17,674 nucleotides of DNA from DATKSS01 sp049582065. GTDB lineage: Bacteria > Chloroflexota > Dormibacteria > Dormibacterales > Dormibacteraceae. The stretch spans positions 1 through 17,674 of the forward strand of contig JBAUTF010000224.1 of assembly GCA_049582065.1 (NCBI GenBank). The letters are read 5' to 3'. The position numbers were made by a program, and so were the translations under genes. This document shows, one piece after another, positions 1 through 7,812 of the stretch (within the stretch, counting starts at the first letter, position 1; every line of letters starts with the position of its first letter). Below the pieces are notes generated by a model that saw nothing but the letters and a program-made list of their open reading frames with translations, searched no databases and was not told where the DNA came from.

Positions 1-2
1 CC

Positions 3-374
3 GCTCCCACGAATGTCGCGGACGTCATGACTCGGAACGTCATCACGGTGCAGTCCGAGGATGAGGTTTCGCATGCTGCGAGGGTCATGATCGAAGCGGA
101 CATCAAGCGCGTCCCCGTCATGCAGGGAGAGCGCTTGGTCGGAATCCTCAGCCGTCGGGATCTTGTCAAGGTGATCGCCCGCCGCGACGAGGATCTCCAG
201 GACGAGCTGGAGGCGCGTCTACGCGAGGCGGGAATCGGCCTTCCGGACGGAGCCGTGACCGTCATCGGCGGCGTGGCCGGCATACGGACCGAGGCTCAAA
301 CACACACCGGCCGGCTGGCGGAGTCGGTCGCACTTGCCGTCCCGGGTGTGCTCGAAGTCCGATTCGGCGCCTGA
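3..374 (+). CDS. CBS domain–BON domain protein, C-terminal part (5' end outside the window)
   Basis: The reading frame is open to the left edge, and the residues before the first in-window ATG (position 27) already fit the start of a CBS repeat (VADVMT followed by a V-I-T-V strand). The gene therefore begins upstream and this is a partial protein. The visible part holds one CBS repeat (about the first 60 residues, ending GILSRRDLVKVI) and then a BON-like domain of about 60 residues (acidic helix, then VTVIGGVAGI and VPGVLEVRFGA). CBS repeats work in pairs and bind adenine nucleotides; BON domains associate with membranes or other ligands. Proteins with CBS pair plus BON are common in actinobacteria and relatives as stress or energy sensors. 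The stop at 372-374 lies 7 bases before the likely start of the metal ATPase, so the two are probably co-transcribed. The ligand is unknown. Confidence 0.85.
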   Translation, partial: APTNVADVMTRNVITVQSEDEVSHAARVMIEADIKRVPVMQGERLVGILSRRDLVKVIARRDEDLQDELEARLREAGIGLPDGAVTVIGGVAGIRTEAQTHTGRLAESVALAVPGVLEVRFGA

Positions 375-381
375 AGCTCAT

Positions 382-2316
382 ATGGCGCGAGTCCTGACCT
401 CGATGCAACCGGTTAGGCCTTCACCGGAAAAGCCGTCGGGCGAGCCGCCGTCAAGCCCGCCACTAGAAGGCAACTCCGTCGCGATCCTGCTCACCGTGCT
501 CGTCGCCGTGGTGGCGGGCTCGGTGCTCTGGCTCGTGAGGGAGCCTTCGCTCGCCGACCTCGCGTGGGCCGTGGCGGTGGTGGTCGCGCTCGTCCCGCTC
601 GGGATCTCGGTGGCGAAAGACCTCTGGCACCACGAAACGGGTGTCGACATGATCGCCCTGCTCGCGATGGCTGGTTCGCTGGTCCTCGGCCAGTACCTGG
701 CAGGCGCTGTGATCGGGCTGATGCTGTCGGGCGGCCAGGCGCTCGAGCGATTCGCGAGCGCGCGGGCGCGGCGCGAGCTGTCATCGCTGCTGTCGCGCGC
801 TCCGCGCGTCGTCCATCGCTATGAGAACGATGAGCTGACGTCGCCCGACATTGCAGAGGTGAGCAAGGGAGACCGCCTGCTCGTCAAGCCGGGGGAGGTC
901 GTGCCGGTGGACGGTCTCGTGACGTCGCAGGCCGCGGTCCTTGACGAGTCGGCGCTCAGCGGCGAGTCGATGCCGGTCGAGCACCTCGCGTCCGACCGGG
1001 TGCGCAGCGGCGCAGTCAACGTTGGCGCGCCGTTCGACATGCGCGCCCTGACCACCGCCGCCGAGAGCACCTACGCCGGGATCGTGCGTCTGGTGCGCGA
1101 GGCGCAGGACTCGAAGGCGCCGTTCGTTCGGCTGGCCGACCGCTATGCGCTCTGGTTTCTCCCCCTGGCCATTTTGGTCGCGGTCGCGGCATGGCTCTTC
1201 TCGGGTGACCCGGTCCGCGCCCTCGCGGTCCTGGTCGTCGCAACTCCGTGCCCATTGATCCTCGCGGCGCCGGTCGCGATCGTCGCGGGGATCTCCCAGG
1301 CCGCCCACCGCGGCGTGATCGTCAAGGGCGGCGGGGCTCTGGAGACGCTTGCGCGCGCGCGAACTCTCGTCTTCGACAAGACCGGCACGCTCACCGCGGG
1401 ATCACCTCGTGTCGCGTCGGTCGAGGCGTTCGGCCTCATCGACTCGACAGAGCTCCTGCGGCTCGCCGCATCGCTCGACCAGGTCTCGCCTCACGTTTTC
1501 GCGGACGGCATCGTCATCGCCGCGCGCGACCGAAAGATCGCGCTCTATTTCCCCGATGGGGTGCAGGAGCATCCCGGCAAGGGCATCGACGGGATCGTGG
1601 ACGGGCATCGCGTCGCCCTCGGCCAGGCGCGCTGGCTGCAGGACGGCAAGCCGATGCCCGAGGGTGCCTCAGAGGTCCGCAGGCGAATGGCGGCCGACGG
1701 CGCTTCTGCCGTCTTCGTGGCCGTGGACGGCGCGATCTCCGGCGCGCTGATCATGGTCGATCCCCTGCGGAGCGAGACCCCGCAGGCCCTGCGGATGCTG
1801 CGTCAGGCTGGCATCAACCGGATCGTGCTCCTGAGCGGGGACCGTAAGGACGTCGCCCAGCAAGTGGGGGGCGCGCTCGGTGTCGACGCCGTGCTGTCCG
1901 AGCACACCCCGGAGCAGAAGGTCGAGGCGGTCCGGCGCGAGCGCACGCAGGCGGTCACCGTGATGGTTGGCGACGGCGTCAACGATGCACCAGCGCTGGC
2001 GGTGGCCGATGTCGGGATCGCGATGGGCGCGCGGGGCGCCACCGCTTCGTCGGAGGCCGCTGACGCGGTCATCGTCGTGGATCGCCTGGACCGCGTCGCC
2101 GAAGCGGTGCTCATCGCCCGCAACGCCCGCAACATCGCCGTCCAGAGCGTCGTCGCCGGCATGGCGCTGTCCATGGTCGGGATGCTCCTGGCTACGGTCG
2201 GCGTGCTGCCGCCGGTGGCGGGGGCTTTCTTCCAGGAGGCAATCGACGTGGCGGTCATCCTCAACGCGCTGAGGGCTCTCGGCGGAGTCAAGGTCCCGGA
2301 ATCAGCGGGCCGATAG
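382..2316 (+). CDS. P1B-type heavy-metal-transporting ATPase (TPC motif, no N-terminal metal-binding domain)
   Basis: ATP-driven membrane pump that moves a transition metal across the inner membrane. Using the ATG at 382 (644 residues), the landmarks are: TM helices from about residue 32; the actuator-domain SGES at 193-196; the intramembrane metal motif TPC at 288-290 followed by PLILAAP; the phosphorylated Asp332 in DKTGTLT; the N-domain SPHV motif around 369-372, where P1B pumps usually have SEHP; and the hinge GDGVND at about 530-535. The C-terminus ends in QEAIDVAVILNALRAL, as in this family. There is no N-terminal CXXC metal-binding domain; the first 30 residues are Pro/Ser-rich. A TTG at 334 would extend the frame into the CBS gene and has no SD, so ATG 382 (or 403) is preferred. 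The TPC motif differs from the CPC of Cu+ and Zn2+/Cd2+ pumps and the SPC of Co-type pumps, so the metal cannot be named. Confidence 0.93.
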   Translation: MARVLTSMQPVRPSPEKPSGEPPSSPPLEGNSVAILLTVLVAVVAGSVLWLVREPSLADLAWAVAVVVALVPLGISVAKDLWHHETGVDMIALLAMAGSLVLGQYLAGAVIGLMLSGGQALERFASARARRELSSLLSRAPRVVHRYENDELTSPDIAEVSKGDRLLVKPGEVVPVDGLVTSQAAVLDESALSGESMPVEHLASDRVRSGAVNVGAPFDMRALTTAAESTYAGIVRLVREAQDSKAPFVRLADRYALWFLPLAILVAVAAWLFSGDPVRALAVLVVATPCPLILAAPVAIVAGISQAAHRGVIVKGGGALETLARARTLVFDKTGTLTAGSPRVASVEAFGLIDSTELLRLAASLDQVSPHVFADGIVIAARDRKIALYFPDGVQEHPGKGIDGIVDGHRVALGQARWLQDGKPMPEGASEVRRRMAADGASAVFVAVDGAISGALIMVDPLRSETPQALRMLRQAGINRIVLLSGDRKDVAQQVGGALGVDAVLSEHTPEQKVEAVRRERTQAVTVMVGDGVNDAPALAVADVGIAMGARGATASSEAADAVIVVDRLDRVAEAVLIARNARNIAVQSVVAGMALSMVGMLLATVGVLPPVAGAFFQEAIDVAVILNALRALGGVKVPESAGR

Positions 2317-2359
2317 GCACTCGCCGCCAGAGCCAGTCGCGGTCGATGCTTGCGCAACC

Positions 2360-2539
2360 ATGATTGAGCGGCGTGGTGTACGCGGCGTTCGCGACATTGG
2401 TGTCCGCACCAGGCGGACCGACCGCCTCGGCACGCCGTCCACGCCGCACGGCCTGCCGGCCTGGCACAGCACCTTCAACCTCCGATGGGTGGACCACCTG
2501 AAGCGCCCGCCGAAGAACGGCGAAAACAGGGCCGCCTGA
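2360..2539 (+). CDS. Possible small protein of 59 residues, or remnant of a larger gene
   Basis: ATG at 2360 to TGA at 2537-2539 in the gap between the ATPase and the acetyltransferase. I do not recognise the product. It is Arg-rich at the start, and the second half has a sequence of ordinary protein character with Trp and His (GLPAWHSTFNLRW, then DHLKRPPK). From codon 15 (position 2402) to the end, 43 of 45 codons end in G or C, the same third-position bias as the real genes. The first 14 codons lack that bias, and no SD precedes the ATG. The coding signal may therefore belong to the tail of a decayed or frameshifted gene rather than a complete small gene. It ends 7 bases from the stop of the convergent acetyltransferase gene. 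Confidence 0.3.
   Translation: MIERRGVRGVRDIGVRTRRTDRLGTPSTPHGLPAWHSTFNLRWVDHLKRPPKNGENRAA
2411..2427. terminator. Small GC-rich hairpin downstream of the metal ATPase
   Basis: A perfect 6-bp stem, AGGCGG / CCGCCT, with a 5-base loop (ACCGA), about 95 bases after the ATPase stop. It has no T-tract, and it lies inside the possible small ORF, so the terminator reading is weak. Confidence 0.2.
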
Positions 2540-2546
2540 TCTCGGG

Positions 2547-5279
2547 TCAGCGGGCTCCGAGAGGCTTTCTCTCCACACCAGGCTCGAGACGGATGCGCGC
2601 GTCCACCGCCACGGCTCCCGACACGTGTACGACCAGCGGGTTGAGGTCCATCTCGGCGATCTGCGGATGCGCCTCGACCAGGGCGCTCACGCGAAGCAGG
2701 ACGTCTTCCAGCGCCGCGACATCCGCCTTCGGCGCCCCTCGGTAGCCGTCGAGCTGCGGAAAGGTCTTCAGCGAGCGCAACATCCGGTCCGCCTCACCGC
2801 GCGTGATGGGGGTGATCCGAACCGCCACGTCCTTGAGCAGCTCGGTCGCGGTGCCTCCGGCCCCGCACGCGAGCACTGGCCCGAAGTGCTGGTCCTGGAC
2901 GACGCCGACGATCATCTCGACCCCGGGATCCACGATCGGCTGCACCTGGAAGGCATCGATTGGATGGCCGGCCTTGGCAAAGCTCGCCGCCATCTCTTCG
3001 GCCGCGCGCTCGACCGCGCTCGATCCCTTCAACCCGAGCCGCACGCCGCCTGCATCCGACTTGTGCAGCACGCCGGGCGCGATCGCCTTAAGCGCGACTG
3101 CCGACCCCAGCTCGTGCGCGGCACGCCCTGCGTCGTGAGCGCCGGCGACGATGCGCGTCTCGACGAGCGGGATCCGGTAGCAGGCGAGGAGCTCGGCCAC
3201 GGCTGCGGGCGACATCCAACCGGGCTCCTCGGCGAGCGCCGATGCGATGACCGCGGCCGCTCGGTCATGTTCGATGCCATCGAGCTCGGGCAGCGGCTCG
3301 TCTGGAATGGCGCGCCAGGCGGCGTAGCGGGACGCGAGGGCAAGCGCTCGTCCGGCCTCCTCGGGAAACGGGTAGTGGGGGATGGAGACGTCCCCCGAGC
3401 GGATCAGGCGCGGCGCGCTCTGCTTGGACATGAACACGCTCAACATCGGTATCGGCCGCGGCAGCTTCTTGGCCGCGGCGTGGATGGCGCGAATGACCTC
3501 CGAAGGCCTCGTGACCAGCGGGGGGGTGAAGACAACGATCACAGAGTCGATCTCCTGGCATCCCGCGAGGATCCCGATCGCCCGTTGGTAGTCGTCGCCC
3601 CCGGCTGCGGCGAGCATATCCACCGGGTTTGCGGTCGAGCCCGCTGCCGGCAGGAAGCGCGCGAGCTCGGCACGGACGGCGTCGGGCAGCGGAGGAACGA
3701 CCAGGCCCGCCGCCTCGCAGGCGTCCGCGCAGAGGATCGCCGGACCACCCGCGTTGGTCAGGATGGCGACACGATTGCCGGCAGGCAGGGGCTGGCTGCC
3801 CAGGAGCAGCGCGGCGTCGAACAGCTCGGCCAGCGTGTCCGTACGGATCACGCCGCTCTGTTTGAAGAGCGCGTCGACGGTGACGTCGGACGCCGACAGC
3901 AGCGCGCCGGTATGAGAAGACGTGGCCCGGTTGCCGGCTTGCGTGCGGCCGCCCTTGACCGCGAGGATCGGCTTGGATCGGCTGACCCGGCGGGCGATGC
4001 GGGCGAACTTGCGCGGGTTGCCGAAGGACTCGAGGTAGAGCATGATCAGGTCGGTTTCGGGGTCTGCCTCCCAGTACTGGATGAGGTCGTTGCCCGAGAT
4101 GTCGGCCTTGTTCCCGACCGAGACGAACGACGAGACCCCTGACCCCAGCGCCTGGGCGCGCGCCATCACCGCGATCCCGAGGCCGCCGCTCTGGGAAAGA
4201 AACCCGACGCGACCTCGAACCGGCTTGTCAGGCGCAAACGTCGCATCCAGCCTCACGTCCGGCGCGGTGTTGATCACGCCCATACAGTTCGGGCCCACCA
4301 GGCGCATGCCCGACTGGCGGCAGATCTCGACCAGCCTGCGCTGCAGCTCGACGCCGGCCGCTCCGGCCTCGCCGAAGCCCGCCGAGATCACGACCAGGCC
4401 GCGGACCCCTTTTTGAGCGCACTGCTCCGCGACACCCAGCACCGCGGCGGCAGGAACAACGACCACCGCAAGCTCCACGTCTTCTTGGATGTCGAGCACG
4501 GAGCGATAGGCGGGCAGCCCTTCGACAGTCGGTGCGGAGGGGTTGACCGGGTAGAGCGGGCCGTTGAACCCGACGGCGACCAGGTTGCGAAACAGCTCGG
4601 ACCCGATGCTGGCCGGGGTGTTGGAGGCGCCGATGACTGCGACCGAGCGTGGGACGAGCAGGTGCTTGACCGCGGCCACAGCGGCGATTCGGTCGCGGTC
4701 CTCGAACTGGTGAAGGGCATCGGGCGTCAGGGCGGTCGGGATCTCCGCATGGACCTCGCCGGGCTCGGAGCGCGAATGCACCGGAAACCCGCTCTGTCGC
4801 AAGACCTCGAACATGCGGTGGTTCTCGGGCCGCACCACAGCCTCGAGCACGTCGATGCCGGCAGAGGCTGCAGCCTCGGCGAGCTGGCCGAGCAGGATGG
4901 TGCCGAGGCCGCGGCCCTGATATACGTCGGCCACGGCAAGTGCGAGCTCGGCCTTCTTCGGTCCGATCGTCGCGTACATCGCGTGCCCGACAAGCTCGCC
5001 TCCGGGGCCGGCAGTCGCGACGATTCCGTACCGCTGCTTGTAGTCGACGTTCGACATCGACTTCGCTGAGGCGTCCGCGTTCGCGACCGCCGCAAAGAAC
5101 CGCAACACGCGTGACTCGAGCGAAAGCGACGAGAAGAAAGTGGCGAGCGCAGGCTCGTCGTCGGGCCGGATCGGGCGAACCGAGATGGTCGCACCGTCGC
5201 GAAGAACAACGGTCGCCGCGCGTTGCGCCGGGTAAGAGATCGTCACTGGTTCAGGTTCGCTTGTCGCTCCGGGCATCAT
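2547..5279 (-). CDS. GNAT–acyl-CoA synthetase (NDP-forming) fusion, Pat-type protein lysine acetyltransferase
   Basis: With the start at the paired ATGs at 5279/5276 the protein is about 910 residues. Order of domains: an N-terminal GNAT acetyltransferase (about 25-185; entry LRDG...VRPIRPDDEPAL, acetyl-CoA loop QGRGLG at 121-126), a CoA-binding Rossmann domain (VAVIGASN, about 213-220), a succinyl-CoA-ligase-like domain (LSQSGGLGIA), and an ATP-grasp domain over roughly the last 220 residues. Bacterial proteins of this architecture (Pat/PatZ; actinobacterial forms carry GNAT at the N-terminus) acetylate lysines of metabolic enzymes such as acetyl-CoA synthetase. The SSHTGAL segment keeps the His (residue 456) that is the phospho-His of active ADP-forming acetyl-CoA synthetases, so ligase activity cannot be excluded. 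The open frame continues to an ATG at 5420, but those 47 extra residues look unlike the family and overlap the divergent kinase start, so they are left out. Confidence 0.92.
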   Translation of the reverse strand: MMPGATSEPEPVTISYPAQRAATVVLRDGATISVRPIRPDDEPALATFFSSLSLESRVLRFFAAVANADASAKSMSNVDYKQRYGIVATAGPGGELVGHAMYATIGPKKAELALAVADVYQGRGLGTILLGQLAEAAASAGIDVLEAVVRPENHRMFEVLRQSGFPVHSRSEPGEVHAEIPTALTPDALHQFEDRDRIAAVAAVKHLLVPRSVAVIGASNTPASIGSELFRNLVAVGFNGPLYPVNPSAPTVEGLPAYRSVLDIQEDVELAVVVVPAAAVLGVAEQCAQKGVRGLVVISAGFGEAGAAGVELQRRLVEICRQSGMRLVGPNCMGVINTAPDVRLDATFAPDKPVRGRVGFLSQSGGLGIAVMARAQALGSGVSSFVSVGNKADISGNDLIQYWEADPETDLIMLYLESFGNPRKFARIARRVSRSKPILAVKGGRTQAGNRATSSHTGALLSASDVTVDALFKQSGVIRTDTLAELFDAALLLGSQPLPAGNRVAILTNAGGPAILCADACEAAGLVVPPLPDAVRAELARFLPAAGSTANPVDMLAAAGGDDYQRAIGILAGCQEIDSVIVVFTPPLVTRPSEVIRAIHAAAKKLPRPIPMLSVFMSKQSAPRLIRSGDVSIPHYPFPEEAGRALALASRYAAWRAIPDEPLPELDGIEHDRAAAVIASALAEEPGWMSPAAVAELLACYRIPLVETRIVAGAHDAGRAAHELGSAVALKAIAPGVLHKSDAGGVRLGLKGSSAVERAAEEMAASFAKAGHPIDAFQVQPIVDPGVEMIVGVVQDQHFGPVLACGAGGTATELLKDVAVRITPITRGEADRMLRSLKTFPQLDGYRGAPKADVAALEDVLLRVSALVEAHPQIAEMDLNPLVVHVSGAVAVDARIRLEPGVERKPLGAR

Positions 5280-5418
5280 AAAGTGCCCGGTCGCCGCCCC
5301 TGTGAAGGCATGGGGAAACACGCGAAAGGCGACCTGGGAAGCACCTGGGACGCATATTAGGTGTTGGCGAACCGCATAAAGCCCCAATGTCGCCCGCGGC
5401 CATCGCAGACTCAATGAC

Positions 5419-7521
5419 ATGCGGGTGCACCTCTCAACGTCTCAGGTCGCCGTCGCGGCTGCAGTGGCCGGCGCACTCTACGCCGCGATGGTCGCCAGGA
5501 CTGTCGGCGACATAACGGCGCTTAACCGAGTCACCGACATCGGTAACGGGCTGGCTGCGCTCGGCGCCGCAGGCGCGTGCTTCTGGGCGGCCGGCAGATC
5601 GCAGGGTGCCTTCCGGCGAGGGTGGACGCTGATGTCAGGGGCCGCCGGCGCCTGGGCGATCGGACAGATCGTCTGGACGGTCGACCAGATCTGGCTCCAG
5701 GTCGCGGTCCCATTCCCATCGCTGCCGGACGCAGGCTACCTGGCAGCGCTCGCCCTGTTCATGGCTGGAGTGGTTGCCTTCTGGACGAGCACCGGAGGCG
5801 CGCATCGCTGGGGCTCTCTCATCGATGGCCTGGTGATCCTGACCGCGCTGACCTTCATGAGCTGGATCCTAGGTGTCAGGCAGATCTTCGTCGCCTCAGA
5901 CAACCATGTCGAGACGGCCATCGGACTCACCTACCCGTTCGGCGACACGCTGATCCTGACCGTATTGATCCTTTCGATCTCGCGCGCGACGAGATCCCAG
6001 ATGGGTGCGATGCTGCTGTTGCTTGGAGGTCTCGGCGTGGTGTCGATTGCGGACGCGGCATTCGCGTACGCGACCATGATGGACACAGGCCCAGCTGTTG
6101 CTGGAGTCCTGAACGCGGCGTGGGCCCCGGGGTTCCTGATCATCGCGGTGGCGGCCGTGTGGTCGGCAACGTCTCTTCAACGATCCTCGGAGCGCGATTC
6201 GATCGTCAGCTGGCAGCTTGGCCTGCCGGCGATTGCCGTCTGGGCGGCCGCTCTGTGCGCGATCGTCATGATCGCGCGGGGTGGGTCGGCCGACTCCGTC
6301 CTCACGCTCCTGGGCTCCCTGATGGTCGCCCTGCTGGCGGTGAGCCAGCTTTTCGCCCATCGAGATTCGATGGCGAGGTTGATCAAGAGTCGGCAGTCTG
6401 AAGCGCTGCTGTCCGAGATGGTCGCTCACGCGCGACGGGGCATCGCGCGCACCGACAAGGACTTCAAGATAATCGGCGCCAACCCGGGCTTATACGAGTT
6501 GTTAGGCGAACCGCCGGATGCGGTGATGGGCTCCGCACTCACCAAGTACCTTCCGCCTGAGGCTCAGGCGCTGGTGTTCGAAAAGCTTGGCGCGCTGATG
6601 CGCGGCGAGATCGACACGTTCGAGGTCCAGAACCCGCTGCAACGGGTCGACGGCACCAGGCTTTGGGTGGGCGCGAGCGTGTACGGGGTCAAGAACGGCA
6701 TAGGCCAGGTCGAGTACGCCATCGCGTACGTGGAGGACTTGTCGGCGAGGCACGGGGCCGAGCAATCTGCTAACCGGAGCCTCGCGGTGCTGGAGAACTT
6801 GAACCGGGTGAGGAGCGAGTTCGTCACGTCCATCAGCCACGAGTTCAAGACCGGCCTGGTCGGCATCAAGGGCTTCAGCGAGCTGATCCGCGATGTCGAA
6901 CATCTCGACGCCAAAGAGGCGAAGTCTTTCGCCGGCGACATCTACGAAAGTGCGGACCGTCTGGACCGCCTGGTAACCGAGCTGGTCGAGCTGAACAGCG
7001 TCGAATCCAGCCCCATCGAGCTTTCTGTCGAGCCCGTCGACCTGAACCTCATCATCACCCAGCAGGTCGCCAGGTACCGGTCGGATAACCCTCGCTTCGA
7101 ACTGTCAATGAACCTGGCGCCCGTGGTGCCGATCGTCAACGGTGACGTCGGCAAGCTCTCTGACGTGGTCCACACACTGCTGGAGGACTCGGCCAACTAT
7201 TCGCCGGATGGTGGCGAGATCGCGGTGTCCACCGCGGTGAGCCTCGGCGAGGTGATGGTCAACGTGCGCGACCCGGGGCGCGGCACTCACGCCGATCTCG
7301 ACAACCGGATCTTTGGCAGCGGTGACATCTACGCGAACAACCCCATCAGGAGGGTGGTCGGGACCGGGCTGGGACTCGGCATCGCCCGCCAGGTCGTGGA
7401 GATGCATGGAGGCCACATCTGGGTCGAGCGCCTGGAGCGGTGTTCGGTGACCCACTTCACGGTTCCGGTGGCGGCGCCGATGGCTGACGTCTCGGTGGAC
7501 GCCCGAGGCCGCGTGGCGTGA
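5419..7521 (+). CDS. Membrane PAS sensor histidine kinase with degenerate catalytic boxes
   Basis: 700 residues from ATG 5419. The N-terminal half is an integral membrane region of about eight hydrophobic segments (roughly 8-25, 41-58, 72-95, 106-123, 134-152, 173-188, 196-217, 229-250, 266-310). A PAS-like domain follows (about 331-445), then a HisKA segment with the phospho-accepting His474 in SHEFKT and a HATPase_c domain. The G2 box (GTGLGLG, 648-654) is intact, but three other sites deviate. The Pro usually following HELRT is missing (HEFKTGL). The N-box Asn that coordinates Mg-ATP is Asp590 (LLEDSANYSP). The G1 box reads DPGRGT instead of D-x-G-x-G-I. No response regulator is adjacent. 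It is either a low-activity or regulatory kinase or a decaying one; the intact 700-codon frame argues for function. The start has no clear SD and is only moderately certain. Confidence 0.85.
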   Translation: MRVHLSTSQVAVAAAVAGALYAAMVARTVGDITALNRVTDIGNGLAALGAAGACFWAAGRSQGAFRRGWTLMSGAAGAWAIGQIVWTVDQIWLQVAVPFPSLPDAGYLAALALFMAGVVAFWTSTGGAHRWGSLIDGLVILTALTFMSWILGVRQIFVASDNHVETAIGLTYPFGDTLILTVLILSISRATRSQMGAMLLLLGGLGVVSIADAAFAYATMMDTGPAVAGVLNAAWAPGFLIIAVAAVWSATSLQRSSERDSIVSWQLGLPAIAVWAAALCAIVMIARGGSADSVLTLLGSLMVALLAVSQLFAHRDSMARLIKSRQSEALLSEMVAHARRGIARTDKDFKIIGANPGLYELLGEPPDAVMGSALTKYLPPEAQALVFEKLGALMRGEIDTFEVQNPLQRVDGTRLWVGASVYGVKNGIGQVEYAIAYVEDLSARHGAEQSANRSLAVLENLNRVRSEFVTSISHEFKTGLVGIKGFSELIRDVEHLDAKEAKSFAGDIYESADRLDRLVTELVELNSVESSPIELSVEPVDLNLIITQQVARYRSDNPRFELSMNLAPVVPIVNGDVGKLSDVVHTLLEDSANYSPDGGEIAVSTAVSLGEVMVNVRDPGRGTHADLDNRIFGSGDIYANNPIRRVVGTGLGLGIARQVVEMHGGHIWVERLERCSVTHFTVPVAAPMADVSVDARGRVA

Positions 7522-7561
7522 CCCGGGGCGAGCGGTCTACGCTTCTAGATCGATGGTCCAC

Positions 7562-7598
7562 GGGCCCAAGGTCCCTTCGCCGGGGGGCCTTCCGGCCC
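7562..7598. terminator. Long GC-rich hairpin between the kinase gene and the cytochrome operon
   Basis: The left arm is GGGCC (7562-7566) plus AAGGTCCC (7568-7575); the loop is 7576-7583; the right arm is GGGGCCTT (7584-7591) plus GGCCC (7594-7598). This gives 13 pairs with one G-T wobble and a small 1x2 internal loop. It lies 40 bases after the kinase stop and about 64 bases before the first start codon of the cytochrome operon. There is no T-tract on either side. It could terminate the kinase transcript or be a folded leader of the operon. Confidence 0.5.
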
Positions 7599-7647
7599 TA
7601 ATCCACGGTTCCGCCGACAGTTCAGAATCTTGCCCCAGTGCTCATAC

Positions 7648-7653
7648 AAGGAG
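7648..7653 (+). promoter_or_regulatory. Shine-Dalgarno site deciding the start of the 49-residue gene
   Basis: AAGGAG with 9 bases to ATG 7663. It selects this ATG over the in-frame TTG at 7630, which has no such site. Confidence 0.75.
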
Positions 7654-7662
7654 ATTGACTGC

Positions 7663-7812
7663 ATGGATTCACCCGCAACCTATTTCCATTGGGGATTCAT
7701 CCTGATCTCGGTGCCAAACCTCTTGGTCATCATCGGGATGATCGTTTTGTTCGCCTTGGCCCTCGTGGTGCCTTTCCCGCACGGGGGTGAAAGTGAAGAT
7801 GGACGCCACTAG
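7663..7812 (+). CDS. 49-residue single-pass membrane protein, first gene of the cytochrome b operon
   Basis: The tiny protein starts at ATG 7663 behind a clear AAGGAG. It has a short N-terminus (MDSPATYFHW), one long hydrophobic helix (about residues 11-38) containing an SVPNLL segment, and a charged tail after PFPHGG. The last codons overlap the start of the cytochrome b gene by 14 bases, so the two are translationally linked. By position and size it resembles the one-helix small subunits that stabilise respiratory and b6f-type complexes, but I cannot assign it to a named family. The frame, SD, composition and overlap together make it very likely a real gene despite its length. The inferred role is an accessory subunit of the cytochrome b complex encoded next to it. 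Confidence 0.8.
   Translation: MDSPATYFHWGFILISVPNLLVIIGMIVLFALALVVPFPHGGESEDGRH
7783..7790 (+). promoter_or_regulatory. Shine-Dalgarno site deciding the cytochrome b start
   Basis: GGGGGTGA with 8 bases to ATG 7799. It lies inside the end of the upstream small gene and favours ATG 7799 over the in-frame GTGs at 7787 and 7793. Confidence 0.7.

Noticed and set aside
334..381. TTG start extending the metal ATPase by 16 residues into the CBS–BON gene
   Set aside because: No SD, the added residues are not family-like, and ATG 382 just after the upstream stop is a better start.
2508..2522. Hairpin CGCCG-aagaa-CGGCG near the acetyltransferase stop as its terminator
   Set aside because: The stem is only 5 bp and the T-run on the minus strand precedes rather than follows it.
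2625..4142. 505-codon open frame on the plus strand
   Set aside because: Entirely antisense to the acetyltransferase fusion. Its composition is Arg/Asp/Gly-rich with no recognisable domain, as expected for a shadow of a GC-rich gene.
5280..5418. Promoters for the divergent acetyltransferase and kinase genes
   Set aside because: A TAATAT-like hexamer is present on the minus strand near the middle, but no -35 box lies at a plausible distance, so I do not call a promoter.
5280..5420. 47-residue N-terminal extension of the acetyltransferase to an ATG at 5420
   Set aside because: The extension is unlike the family, and it would make the two divergent genes overlap with no promoter space between them. 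The paired ATGs at 5279/5276 sit directly before the conserved GNAT start.
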